This document shows, piece after piece, positions 1 to 8,148 of a stretch of DNA of 24,927 nt. The stretch is from a virus, in IMG/VR virus record IMGVR_UViG_3300050821_023988, positions 1 to 24,927 of that record; one strand, given 5' to 3'. Within the stretch, counting starts at the first letter, position 1. Each line of letters begins with the position of its first letter. The notes below the pieces were generated by a model. The model saw nothing but the letters and a program-made list of their open reading frames with translations. It made no database searches and was not told where the DNA came from. The translations under genes and the position numbers were made by a program.

Positions 1-981
1 CTATCCGGGCGTGCTCATCCAAGCGTAAACCAGAGTTCCGCCAGAATACGTAGAACACGTAACGAATGCCGCATGACTTGGGGCGAGAGTAGAAATACCA
101 GATGAGGTGGTAATGCCGCTGCCTAATGCGACATTGCCGGTACTGACGTTGATTACATCGCAGGAAAAGCCAGTTCCCATGTCAGCCGTCGCTGGTACGA
201 TGGTGATGGGTTGACTGCATATCAAAAGCCGACCGTTATGAACTGCCATACTTAGAGTGGTATCAGTTGTAAGTTCCAACGTGGGCAACTGATAGCTTGG
301 CAGCTGCGAACTCAGCCAGACCCATACAGCGGCGAGAGTTTGACGTAACATAACGTTCCCGCCTTGCGCCATTAAAAGAGTATCAGTAGCAGAGACTGCG
401 GTGGCAGTTTGCGCTTGGTCAATCGTTTGCCCATTAATGAGACTGGCGTAGGTGATCGTATGATCCGATCCAGTTTGGCTTATCCCTACAAGATCGCCCG
501 GCGAAATTGTAGTCACCGCCGGCAAATTCGTGATACTATATTCAGACGCACCAACCGACGTCCTGCCTGTGAGCGTAGCGGAGATCGTGCCGTACTGATC
601 GATCGCAATATTCGAACCAGGGGAGAACAGGCCACGTAACAGCGACAGTTGCAATAGCTTAGGATTGCCTTCGCTGCTCAGAACTGCTTGGTCGCTGACC
701 GTGAGGGTACCCTGTTCGGGGAAGGTCGCATGATCGGCTCCTGTGGCGACCAAGATATCGGTCTCGAGGAGGAGACCGGTTCCGACCTCGACCGGGTCTG
801 GTCCTCCGGGTCCCAAACTCGTGCGCCCCAACAGTGTGCCAGTCGCCGTGAGAATCGCCGGCTGAGTGCCAGCCAGTAGCGTGCCGACGCTGACTGAGCA
901 CGCTGCGCCACCTTGGCTAATTGGAAGCTGGTCGGCGGCGGTCACCTGCGAAACGGCCGGAAGCTGAGAAATTGTTGGCAT
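1..981 (-). CDS. Putative second tail fibre / receptor-binding protein
   Basis: A complete 326-residue ORF: the ATG is at 981, the stop is at the window edge, and CGGAGC lies just upstream of the ATG. Its first ~70 residues parallel the larger fibre encoded just upstream. Both begin MPTI-x-QL, then have a 'ISQGG/VSQAG' segment, an 'LAG-x-QP' segment and 'GTLLGR(S/T)S'. A later 'PGDL(V/I)-ISQ/LSQ' segment is also shared. This suggests a common virion-attachment or N-terminal domain carrying a different C-terminus. The middle and C-terminus are Ser/Thr/Gly-rich with short beta-prone stretches, as in fibre shafts and tips. There is no signal peptide or membrane segment. It is the last gene of the visible tail operon, 42 bases after the larger fibre. 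The fibre role is inferred from paralogy and position; no catalytic motif is visible. It could instead be a short tail spike or an adaptor for the larger fibre. Confidence 0.6.
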   Translation of the reverse strand: MPTISQLPAVSQVTAADQLPISQGGAACSVSVGTLLAGTQPAILTATGTLLGRTSLGPGGPDPVEVGTGLLLETDILVATGADHATFPEQGTLTVSDQAVLSSEGNPKLLQLSLLRGLFSPGSNIAIDQYGTISATLTGRTSVGASEYSITNLPAVTTISPGDLVGISQTGSDHTITYASLINGQTIDQAQTATAVSATDTLLMAQGGNVMLRQTLAAVWVWLSSQLPSYQLPTLELTTDTTLSMAVHNGRLLICSQPITIVPATADMGTGFSCDVINVSTGNVALGSGITTSSGISTLAPSHAAFVTCSTYSGGTLVYAWMSTPG

Positions 982-1023
982 AAATGCTCCGAATGCGTGA
1001 CCGCTTTTCTTGGCTTGCTTGTG

Positions 1024-3672
1024 TCAGGCTAGAACCTGAGTGCCAATGCATCCTGCGATCCAGTGGACGCCGTCGTAAAATACCTCCACGCCAGATCCGG
1101 CGCCTGCGGCCTCATTTGGTTTGCGGCCATTTATGGCGAACGCCTTTGCCCCCGCGATCGCGGTGGTGGGCAAGCCAGCAACGTTGTACGACGGCAGCAC
1201 GGGCGGGCCAATAAACCGAGGATTGATCAAATTCGTCCGGAATACCTCGTGCCACGACGAACTGCCGTCCGAGATAATGTGATAACGGTCGTTCTGGTGG
1301 AGGGTCACCGGGCTATTGTCGATTGCATCCGTGCCAGAGGGAGCGATCGAGACGCTAGCTGTGCCTACAACCGAGAATGTGAATCCTGTTCCTGCTGCAA
1401 CTACAGCGGCTGCTGGGAGAGTGACCGTATAGGTGCTTATACCGGCCAGAAAGACAATGTTCCCGGCAGTGTAGTTGGGCAAAGTCGTGCTGGCGGTGCA
1501 GACTGTTTGAAACCCTACGCTGAGCCCCTTTCCGATCACATAGGACAGTGCACCTTGATACCACCGGAGAACACTTGTCGTGCTATCGAACGCTAGGCGA
1601 TAGCTGGCGGTTGGTTCGAAGGCGATCGCGTGACCTGCGGCTAAGCGTATCGCCGCAGCTCCAGTCATTTGCGTCGCATTCGTAGTGTCCAAGACCGACG
1701 TCGAAAAAGGAATGCAGACCCTGAGCACGGTGTATGCATACCCCGCACTGCCCGACGCAAGATATACGCCTACTACAGTCGAGATCTGGACAGGCGTCCC
1801 AGAAAGATTATTCTGACCGATTACAAGTGATTGAATTTGCCGATTGTTGCCATCGTCCGGGCCATTGCCGAACCAGTTCATCTCCGAGGTAATGCCAGCA
1901 TTCGTGACACTCGATAATTGTGCTGTCGTATCACGATATTCTAAATATGACGCCCACAGTTGCGGTTGTGGCAGCGCGGCGCCGGTCGAACTCGTGCCGA
2001 CAGTTTGCCGTACCGTCTGCACGTAACGCCCAATGTGCTGCGCTGGCGCGCTTGCGGACCCAGTTTGGGTGCCGCACCAAAGCAAACGGTCAATACCGCC
2101 CCAGATGTAGTTGTTCGGACTATTATAGATAATTGTATCGGTTCGCGCATTGGCGGATACCACCCCGGTCGTAGGTCCTCCAGTGTGATTCACTATGTAT
2201 GCGGAGCGCGATACTGCAAAGTCGGTAGCTTGCGACGCACCTTGAGAAACCTCGGCACTAACGTTGCTGTTGCCGACGACTACTCCCGGCAAGACCAGGC
2301 TAGCGGGTCCTACGCCACCGGGGATCGAGTCTGCCAGCGACGTTCCGTTTGACAATGTCGTGCCATCGACGATCCATTTGATCCATTTCGTGAGAGCAAT
2401 GCCCCAGGTATTGGGGTTCTGTATGTTTGTTACGCCATTCGGCACGTAGATCACTGAACCGGGCGGGGCGGCCTGGTAGGCTGAGAGGAAAGCTGCCGTG
2501 TCGTCTGTAGTGCCATTAAGTTGGGCATTATATGGCGCCGACTTGACGTTGATTACGCCCGTCATGCCTCCAGAGGCGGAGTCGACGTACTGCTTGGTGG
2601 CAGCGTTGAAGGGAGTTGTTGGCGCATTTGCCAGCGTCAACGGCCCGGTCAACGTTCCACCACTGATAGGTAGAGCCGTCGCAATCTGTCCGTCAACGTA
2701 CTGCTTGGGTGCTGCTTGCAATGCAGTTGTAGGGTTGGCTGAAAGTACGATAGGTCCGCTTACTGTCCCCCCGGAAAGGGGAAGGCTTGTCGCAACCTGC
2801 GCGTCAACGTATTGCTTGGGAGCAGCCTGCAAAGCGGCCGTAGGATTGGCCGCAAGCGTGACTGGTCCGGTTAAGGTGCCACCGGAAATGGGCAAGTTTG
2901 TTGCAGTCTGATTGTCCACGTAATGCTTCGTCGCAGCCTGTAGGGCGGAAACCGGGTCCGACGCCAAAATCAGACCGCCGGTTAAAGTGTCTCCAGATCG
3001 AAATATGCGCGTGTCGACGTATTCCTTCGTCGCTGCCTGAAGCGCTGCGGCAGGATCCGCTGCCAGGGTCAGCGGCCCTGAGAGGGTTCCCCCTGCTCTC
3101 GGCAAGGCGGTGGCCAGTTGGCTGTCCACATAAGTCTTGGCGGCCGCTTGGAGTGGTGCAGTTGGAATAGCAGGAAGGGTCAAGGGTCCAGTCATCGAGC
3201 CGCCCGCGATCGGCAAGACCCCTGCGGCAAAGTCAGCCAGCTTCACGCTGGTCGTGGAACCCGTCGCGGTGAGGAGCATCTGGGATGCGTCTACGTTGGC
3301 AATTTCGGGTAGGCCACTCAGAAATTGGCTATACGGCACTGCACTGTTGGTGCCTCCCTGACTCAACGGGATCAGGTCACCTGGAGCAGGGACTGTGCCG
3401 GCGGGCAATGCACCTATTACGTAGGGCATCGCAGATGCCGATAGTGTGCCGGTAGACAGGGTAAGATTTGCACCTACCGCCAGCGATTCGGGAGCGCCAG
3501 TTCCGGCGCTGCTGCGCCCCAGAAGGGTGCCACTCTGAAGTGCCAACTGCGGCTGAACTCCGGCTAGGATCTGGGCGCGCGTCATTTTTAGCGCCGTGCC
3601 TGCCTGGCTGACGATATGTTCGTCGGTATCTGCCGCCGCAGTTGCCGGGGCTAGTTGGTCGATCGTCGGCAT
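1024..3672 (-). CDS. Large modular tail fibre with repeats and beta-helix-like region
   Basis: An 882-residue protein starting at ATG 3672, preceded by TTGGAGTAGGA as ribosome binding site. Residues 1-150 form an N-terminal domain shared with the downstream 326-residue gene. Residues about 153-365 hold six tandem modules of mostly 37 residues (one of 33), each of the form 'LPxxGGTLTGPLTLAxxPTAALQAAxKxYVD', a pattern common in phage tail fibre shafts. From about 372 there is 'GVINVKSAPYNAQLNGTTDDTAAF', which resembles the start of pectate-lyase-3-like right-handed beta-helix domains in tail spikes. The rest is Ser/Thr/Asn/Gly-rich and beta-prone up to a 'YDGVHWIAG' end. The role is probably host recognition at the baseplate. 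I cannot see whether the beta-helix has enzyme activity against surface polysaccharide; no catalytic residues can be assigned by eye. Confidence 0.8.
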   Translation of the reverse strand: MPTIDQLAPATAAADTDEHIVSQAGTALKMTRAQILAGVQPQLALQSGTLLGRSSAGTGAPESLAVGANLTLSTGTLSASAMPYVIGALPAGTVPAPGDLIPLSQGGTNSAVPYSQFLSGLPEIANVDASQMLLTATGSTTSVKLADFAAGVLPIAGGSMTGPLTLPAIPTAPLQAAAKTYVDSQLATALPRAGGTLSGPLTLAADPAAALQAATKEYVDTRIFRSGDTLTGGLILASDPVSALQAATKHYVDNQTATNLPISGGTLTGPVTLAANPTAALQAAPKQYVDAQVATSLPLSGGTVSGPIVLSANPTTALQAAPKQYVDGQIATALPISGGTLTGPLTLANAPTTPFNAATKQYVDSASGGMTGVINVKSAPYNAQLNGTTDDTAAFLSAYQAAPPGSVIYVPNGVTNIQNPNTWGIALTKWIKWIVDGTTLSNGTSLADSIPGGVGPASLVLPGVVVGNSNVSAEVSQGASQATDFAVSRSAYIVNHTGGPTTGVVSANARTDTIIYNSPNNYIWGGIDRLLWCGTQTGSASAPAQHIGRYVQTVRQTVGTSSTGAALPQPQLWASYLEYRDTTAQLSSVTNAGITSEMNWFGNGPDDGNNRQIQSLVIGQNNLSGTPVQISTVVGVYLASGSAGYAYTVLRVCIPFSTSVLDTTNATQMTGAAAIRLAAGHAIAFEPTASYRLAFDSTTSVLRWYQGALSYVIGKGLSVGFQTVCTASTTLPNYTAGNIVFLAGISTYTVTLPAAAVVAAGTGFTFSVVGTASVSIAPSGTDAIDNSPVTLHQNDRYHIISDGSSSWHEVFRTNLINPRFIGPPVLPSYNVAGLPTTAIAGAKAFAINGRKPNEAAGAGSGVEVFYDGVHWIAGCIGTQVLA
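2578..3216 (-). repeat. Six tandem in-frame modules in the tail fibre gene
   Basis: Six protein-coding repeats, starting near residues 153, 190, 223, 260, 297 and 334 of the 882-residue fibre. Spacing is 37 residues (111 bases) except for one 33-residue unit. The conserved core is GG-T-(L/V)-(T/S)-G-P-(L/I/V)-x-L, then P-T-(A/T)-(A/P)-(L/F)-(Q/N)-A-A-x-K-x-YVD. The third unit is the most diverged (RSGDTLTGGLIL). DNA copies are similar but not identical. The periodicity can support unequal crossing-over that lengthens or shortens the fibre shaft; that consequence is inference. Confidence 0.85.
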
Positions 3673-3778
3673 GTTTGGTCCTACTCCAACCGCAATTCCC
3701 GGATGATAAACTGGGAACGGGAGCCACTAGAATATGATGGCATACAATTAAGCAGCTTCAAACTCGATCGCATCTCGG

Positions 3779-4258
3779 TCAGGTGAGTACCGGGTTGCCA
3801 TTTTGATCAGTCAGAACCACACCTGTGGCTATATCGACCGCATTAGGCGGGACTGGAGGTACCGAGAGAAAAAGAACCGGAAGCAAGACGCTGCGTTGCA
3901 GCGCCCTTCCATTGATAGTAGAAATTACAACTGTAACGGTATAAACTGTCCCCGCCTGTCCTCCGGATAGCCATAATACCGCTGAAGGGCCGTCTGCCAG
4001 CGCTTGGTTTAGCGTCAAATCGCCAGGGTTGCCAGGAGCTATGGTTACATCTAGGGTTGCGATTGAATCTCCTTCGTTCCCTATCAACGCCGGAGATATA
4101 TTAAGCTGATAATCGAGGACATCATTGGGGTCTTTAGTTGGCCAGTTCAATGGGGGTGGGGCAACTGCGATGGACCCACGAGGCACAGGAATGAAGGCAT
4201 CGAGGAGAACAGTGCGTGCGCTGCTGGGCTTCGATATGTGAACAGCTGGAGTGGCCAT
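3779..4258 (-). CDS. Putative Ig-like phage fibre/tail accessory protein
   Basis: I choose ATG 4258, preceded by AGAAGGG, over an in-frame GTG at 4285 that has no obvious ribosome binding site; this gives 159 residues. The protein has a Pro-rich N-terminus, then 'PTKDPNDVLDYQLNISPAL' and alternating beta-prone segments such as 'LWLSGGQAGTVYTVTVVIST', which look like an immunoglobulin- or fibronectin-like beta sandwich. The acidic 'DPNDVLDY' start and 'GTVYTVTV' strand are features I associate with small alphaproteobacterial prophage proteins next to tail fibres; this is memory-based and the exact function is unknown. It lies between the small 88-residue protein and the large fibre, so a structural or adaptor role in the receptor-binding cassette is likely. 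The 142 bases upstream hold no convincing gene. Confidence 0.6.
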   Translation of the reverse strand: MATPAVHISKPSSARTVLLDAFIPVPRGSIAVAPPPLNWPTKDPNDVLDYQLNISPALIGNEGDSIATLDVTIAPGNPGDLTLNQALADGPSAVLWLSGGQAGTVYTVTVVISTINGRALQRSVLLPVLFLSVPPVPPNAVDIATGVVLTDQNGNPVLT

Positions 4259-4400
4259 GACACCCTTCTGAAGCTTCTGAGCCACGCGCCCAATCTCGCG
4301 GGTGCCGGCCGATTGCAGAGTATACGAACACTAATACGTGTCGGATGCAGCTATACCGGCCCTAACGAACCAAGCGTAGCTTCACTCAAAAAGACACAAA

Positions 4401-4667
4401 CTAAGTGGCCCTGGTCAAGGTCGAGAGCTGAGCCGAGAGCATCTTCAGCTGGGTCTGTATCTCGGAAATAGACAACGTTGGCGCCACGGTTTCGACCACT
4501 GCGGGCTTCGAAAAGACTGACCCATCATAGGTCCAGCCTTCCGCTATTCCGCTCGCGGTGGAGGCCTCAATCCAGTGCAACGCGGGGTGGAACATGATCG
4601 CAATATCCGAGTCTATTGTTATTAACTCGACCACGCGCCCATCTTCAACTCTTGCATAAGTCCGCAT
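4401..4667 (-). CDS. Small phage protein next to fibre, possible fibre assembly factor
   Basis: An 88-residue protein with ATG at 4667. The ribosome binding site AAGGTGG overlaps the last codons of the upstream fibre gene, so translation is probably coupled. It begins MRTYARVEDGRVVELI, continues with 'DIAIMFHPALHWIEA' and then 'GWTYDGSVFSKP', followed by a predicted amphipathic helix to the end ('ISEIQTQLKMLSAQL'). The 'GW-x-Y-DG-x-x-F' element followed by a helical tail is seen in small proteins encoded beside fibre genes, including tail fibre assembly chaperones. That supports, but does not prove, a chaperone role for one of the neighbouring fibres. No transmembrane segment or signal peptide is visible. 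Confidence 0.55.
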   Translation of the reverse strand: MRTYARVEDGRVVELITIDSDIAIMFHPALHWIEASTASGIAEGWTYDGSVFSKPAVVETVAPTLSISEIQTQLKMLSAQLSTLTRAT

Positions 4668-4668
4668 A

Positions 4669-5931
4669 TCACCACCTTACGACTACTAACCCGGATGCCC
4701 CGGGGGCGCCAGTGTATGACGTATTGCCATTGGCGCCTGTGCCGGCTCCCGCTCCGCCGCCACCTGGAAACACCCCGGCAACGCCGGTCGTTCCACTGTT
4801 CTGGCTTCCGCCCATTGGAGCAGCCCCGCCCATTCCTCCTTGGTTCAGCACGGCCGCTTGACCGGCAGACCCAGCGAGGTTGACATCTCCACCGACGCCA
4901 ATTCCCGCAGGCGTAGCACCGTTCTGGGGGCTTGAGGCGCTCGCGAGATAATTGAGACTGCCACCGGTCGCGCTAACGTACGGCCCGAAACTGGACGTGC
5001 CACCTGAAGTCGCGCCACCGCCCACTGTTCCATAATTACCGCCAGCGCCGACGACGACGGCAACAGACTGGCCTGGCGTTAGACCGGTAACCCGCTTTCG
5101 TGCATAGCCTCCGCCCGAACCACCGCCTGAGGCGATGCCGCTAGTTGCTCCGGATGCGGATGCGTAGCTGCCTGCTCCGCCTCCCCAGATTTCGACCTCT
5201 ACCTGCGTGACACCTGCTGGAATGACGAAATTTCCGGACGTAGTAAAGCTTTGAATACCGGATCCAAAGCCGGGGCGTAGCCACGGCAGCTTCCATGCGA
5301 GAAATGGTGCCGTCGGAAGCGTGGAGATGTTCGCTAATCCGACGGATGTTTGGCCGTACGAAACAGTGATAACATAGAGCCCTGTCCAGCCATTGTCGAC
5401 AGGAGGGGTCGATTGTGTCCCGGAAATAGCCGGCGCACCAGACTTCATCTCCAGTTCAACACGTTGCGTACGCAGTGTGTTCTGAGCAACCGCGGAATTG
5501 GCGGGGCCACTATATGGCTGAGATGGCTGGGCTGCATTGTAGTAGGGCAGAACAATTGGATCGACGTCACTTTCCTGGAATGCTGCTTGGATAAGGTAAT
5601 TCGCCGATTGGCCCGATGTGGTCGGAGCAACGACTGTGAAGTTCGTTGGCGATATATTGATACCAATCTTGAGTAAAGGGTCTGTTGTGTCTGCTGGCAT
5701 GGAACCATACGGAAGCATGTCGACCACCGACAGCTGAGTAATTGTACCCGGGCCAACGGTTATGGTCATGGACGCCGGGGATGTGGGAGTGCAAGCTAGT
5801 CCGTCCACGACAGGGCCAGTGCCCAATATAGCCTGTGCTAGGTATCCCAGTGCGATCATCGCGTTACGATTGACCGAGAGCAGATCGGTGTCGAGCGGGA
5901 TGCTTCCTGGATAAACTAAATTCCGGTCCAT
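4669..5931 (-). CDS. Tail fibre-like protein with glycine-rich tip domain
   Basis: A 420-residue protein with ATG at 5931. Residues 1-~210 form an N-terminal region ('MDRNLVYPGSIPLDTDLLSVNRN...') with 'VGPGTITQLSV' and 'QAAFQESDVDPIVLPYYN' segments, which I recognise as typical of a phage protein that binds the baseplate and carries a tip. From ~230 the sequence changes to 'FTTSGNFVIPAGVTQVEVEIWGGG', followed by about 165 residues extremely rich in Gly, Ser and Ala, ending 'GASGLVVVRW'. This is the classic architecture of a glycine-rich C-terminal domain (polyglycine-II-like receptor-binding tips). It follows the gpI-like gene by 28 bases, the place where P2-type phages carry gene H. The role is probably adsorption. 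The glycine-rich stretch is a likely hot spot for recombination and host-range change. Confidence 0.75.
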   Translation of the reverse strand: MDRNLVYPGSIPLDTDLLSVNRNAMIALGYLAQAILGTGPVVDGLACTPTSPASMTITVGPGTITQLSVVDMLPYGSMPADTTDPLLKIGINISPTNFTVVAPTTSGQSANYLIQAAFQESDVDPIVLPYYNAAQPSQPYSGPANSAVAQNTLRTQRVELEMKSGAPAISGTQSTPPVDNGWTGLYVITVSYGQTSVGLANISTLPTAPFLAWKLPWLRPGFGSGIQSFTTSGNFVIPAGVTQVEVEIWGGGAGSYASASGATSGIASGGGSGGGYARKRVTGLTPGQSVAVVVGAGGNYGTVGGGATSGGTSSFGPYVSATGGSLNYLASASSPQNGATPAGIGVGGDVNLAGSAGQAAVLNQGGMGGAAPMGGSQNSGTTGVAGVFPGGGGAGAGTGANGNTSYTGAPGASGLVVVRW

Positions 5932-5959
5932 ATAGTCCTCTCGCTGCCAAGCGGAAATG

Positions 5960-6634
5960 CTAGCTGCTTATTCGGGTCCAAGCTATGACCCCAACCGGCA
6001 GTATATCGGTAATTGAAGCGCAAATATCGGCATCCGTAACTTGACCCTGCATCATAATGAGGTTTGCGTATTCTAGTGAACCCAGACCGTAACCTCCTCC
6101 GCCACATCCCCACCCCGACACGGACCCGATGCCCACGCTTACCGGCCGATAGGCTGTGACGAAGAATTGGAATGGCAAGTTCAGGCTTCCCCAGCCGCCT
6201 GCCGTTCCGTAAGCGATCCCACTGGCATGGCCACTGATGCTGCCGTAGCCGCCGGTATCCAAAGTGTTCGCCGGCTCGAACACCGCTGGAGGCCGACCGG
6301 TTTGATCGAGAAGTGACGAAATGACAGCCTGCCGCGTCCCTCGTTCTCGGATTAGCTCTACCAAGATACGGTGTCTATATGAGTCGTCATTTTCGCCTAC
6401 GCGCCGGTCGAGGCCAGATCCAAAGAAATCTGTTGCTATCAAGTCCAGCCAGGCGGTCTCGGCTGTAGAAATCCGTGCCTGTGTTATGACGTACTGCAAG
6501 AGCTCGTAGACCCATGCCCATGCCCATGCCACGCCATTCAGCAACGTGTCAAGTACGGGTGTTTCATCCGGGAACCAACGCAGCGGTAGGACCTGTTTCA
6601 AACGAGACAGGATGTCCTGCTGATCGCCTATCAT
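5960..6634 (-). CDS. I: Baseplate wedge protein, P2 gpI-like
   Basis: A 224-residue protein with ATG at 6634, one base after the gpJ stop. The N-terminal half ('LLNGVAWAWAWVYELLQYVITQARISTAETAWLDLIATDFFG') and 'RVGENDDSYRHRILVELIRERGTR' match the helical N-terminal signature I associate with phage tail protein I and related baseplate wedge proteins. The C-terminal half is unusually Gly/Tyr/Trp/Ser-rich (about residues 125-185) and ends with 'ADICASITDILPVGVIAWTRI'. In P2-like baseplates gpI works with gpJ to form the wedges that link the hub to the fibres. Its position directly after gpJ and before a fibre supports this. Family identity is moderate; the Gly/Tyr-rich segment may be the docking site for the next protein. 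Confidence 0.7.
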   Translation of the reverse strand: MIGDQQDILSRLKQVLPLRWFPDETPVLDTLLNGVAWAWAWVYELLQYVITQARISTAETAWLDLIATDFFGSGLDRRVGENDDSYRHRILVELIRERGTRQAVISSLLDQTGRPPAVFEPANTLDTGGYGSISGHASGIAYGTAGGWGSLNLPFQFFVTAYRPVSVGIGSVSGWGCGGGGYGLGSLEYANLIMMQGQVTDADICASITDILPVGVIAWTRISS

Positions 6635-6635
6635 G

Positions 6636-7760
6636 TCAACTTACTACCACCGCGCCAATCTTGACCACTCCAGAAAGCGGAACGACAATATCGGAAGCTT
6701 GACCATTTAACAGAATTGCGGTCACGTTACTTATGATTGGACTCGACATATAGGCAATTTGTGCAATTTTGGTAACAGGAAGCGGACCGCCAACAGGGAG
6801 AGCATTGACATATGCGCCAATTGCACCAACGACCTGCGATATGGGGGGAGTCGCACTAGCACCGCCAGAGACTGCGATGGTAAGTGAAATGTTCACTTGT
6901 GTTACCGTCGGCGCAAAAACGCCAAATGTCGATCCCACTGGGCGAATCGCCTCGACAGCCTGTTGGACCATAGACAACAGTGTAGCAGATGGATATCCTG
7001 AGCCATCGTCAACGACAATCACGAAGTTCCCGAGCTGGACTACTCCCGAAGGGGACTGGTTTTCTTGTATTGTATAGCTCAATCCTTGCTGAACGGTGCT
7101 GATTGCGTACCCTATCGCCACAAGTGTTGCCCGCGATAGGCTTGCCATGTAGCTCTGGAACCGAAGCCTGAAGGCAGCGTCCGACTCGGCGTCGATACCA
7201 TTTACAAACGCAGATGCATTCAAAACACTATCCACACCGGACAGCGCGGACGCAAGAACGGATATAGCTGTGGCCTGCACATTAGCGGATGTTCCAGCAG
7301 CCTGTGCTATGACTGGTATAACGATTGAGGAAGTCCCTACGCCAATGACGTAGCCATTCTGTGCCTGACTCCATCCCGCTATGGTCGCGTCCTTAGTAAC
7401 CACGAAAGTCTCGGTACCGTCGGCGGTCCGTACAAGAGCGCCTACCGGGACTAGTGCGGGAGCGCTGGAGTTGAACCGGGAGAAGGTAACCACTCCCGAT
7501 GCCGGGCTCGCCGGTAGTCGTACCAGGGAGAAGTCAGCCATCCAACTGTCGAGGTCGGCTCCACTGCTCGTCGCCGCCCGTGTCATCTGTAGTACCTGCA
7601 AGATTAGCCATTGCATCCACAGTGCAATCGAAGCGGTCGCTTCTAATATTGCTCGAAGCGTCGAGCCAACGGTCAGATCGAGGAGCTGGGTCGCGGCTGC
7701 CTGGACGGCCGCAGCCATGCCCTGTACAAGACTGGTAAATGTCTGAAGTGAAAGCTGCAT
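6636..7760 (-). CDS. J: Baseplate protein J (wedge)
   Basis: A 374-residue protein with ATG at 7760. The layout fits the baseplate J family: an N-terminal helical region of ~60 residues ('VQGMAAAVQAAATQLLDLTVGSTLRAIL'), then 'RLPASPASGVVTFSR', a beta domain with 'VPVGALVRTADGTETFVVT' and 'IPVIAQAAGTSANVQA', and the characteristic 'DAESDAAFRLRFQSYMASLSRAT' and 'VDDGSGYPSATLL' segments. These motifs correspond to the P2 gpJ / T4 gp6 wedge core. It ends three bases before gpI and starts three bases after gpW. Function: wedge assembly around the hub and transmission of the contraction signal to the sheath. The gene looks intact. Confidence 0.9.
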   Translation of the reverse strand: MQLSLQTFTSLVQGMAAAVQAAATQLLDLTVGSTLRAILEATASIALWMQWLILQVLQMTRAATSSGADLDSWMADFSLVRLPASPASGVVTFSRFNSSAPALVPVGALVRTADGTETFVVTKDATIAGWSQAQNGYVIGVGTSSIVIPVIAQAAGTSANVQATAISVLASALSGVDSVLNASAFVNGIDAESDAAFRLRFQSYMASLSRATLVAIGYAISTVQQGLSYTIQENQSPSGVVQLGNFVIVVDDGSGYPSATLLSMVQQAVEAIRPVGSTFGVFAPTVTQVNISLTIAVSGGASATPPISQVVGAIGAYVNALPVGGPLPVTKIAQIAYMSSPIISNVTAILLNGQASDIVVPLSGVVKIGAVVVS

Positions 7761-7763
7761 CGG

Positions 7764-8141
7764 TTATGCACTCACAGGAAAGCTCAGAACCTGAGTCTGG
7801 CCGGTCTGCGCATCGACATAGAGAATATGCACATACACATCTCCAGCAGCGCCTCCGGGGTTGAGTGTCACGTCGATAGTCGGTTCTGGATTTTGCGCCA
7901 CAGTCTCTTCCTTGAAGATCTGGCTACGGATCGTGGCTCGAATTTGCAAAACGTTTGCCGGCTGTCCGATGAAGCTAGCCAGGCCGGCGCCGTAAGCTGG
8001 CTGCCATATGTAGTCGAGCAGACTGGTAAGGAGTCGTCGCAAGACACGTTGCTGGCCGAGACTTGGGCCAGTAACGATAGCCAGATCGCCGGTTGGACCG
8101 AATCCCAGATCAGATCCCCACTGGTGAAAGAGGTCTGCCAT
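7764..8141 (-). CDS. W: Baseplate protein W (gp25-like)
   Basis: A 125-residue protein of the usual family size, ATG at 8141. It begins with 'QWGSDLGFGPTGDLAIVTG', then 'QRVLRRLLTSLLDYIWQPAYGAGLASFIGQPAN', the gp25/gpW signature in which an acidic first strand is followed by the 'P-x-YG-x-GL' motif. It ends in a beta-rich C-terminus ('DVTLNPGGAAGDVYVHILYV'). gp25-like proteins sit at the inner baseplate and start sheath polymerisation. It lies between the spike gene and gpJ, as in P2 (V-W-J-I). No anomalies are visible. Confidence 0.88.
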   Translation of the reverse strand: MADLFHQWGSDLGFGPTGDLAIVTGPSLGQQRVLRRLLTSLLDYIWQPAYGAGLASFIGQPANVLQIRATIRSQIFKEETVAQNPEPTIDVTLNPGGAAGDVYVHILYVDAQTGQTQVLSFPVSA

Positions 8142-8148
8142 TGTGCTT

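Noticed and set aside
2578-3216. Possible CRISPR-like array
   Set aside because: The 111-base periodicity is in frame within a fibre gene, units are diverged, and there are no uniform repeats or unique spacers.
1-5931. Diversity-generating retroelement acting on a fibre gene
   Set aside because: No reverse transcriptase ORF and no template/variable repeat pair seen in the window.
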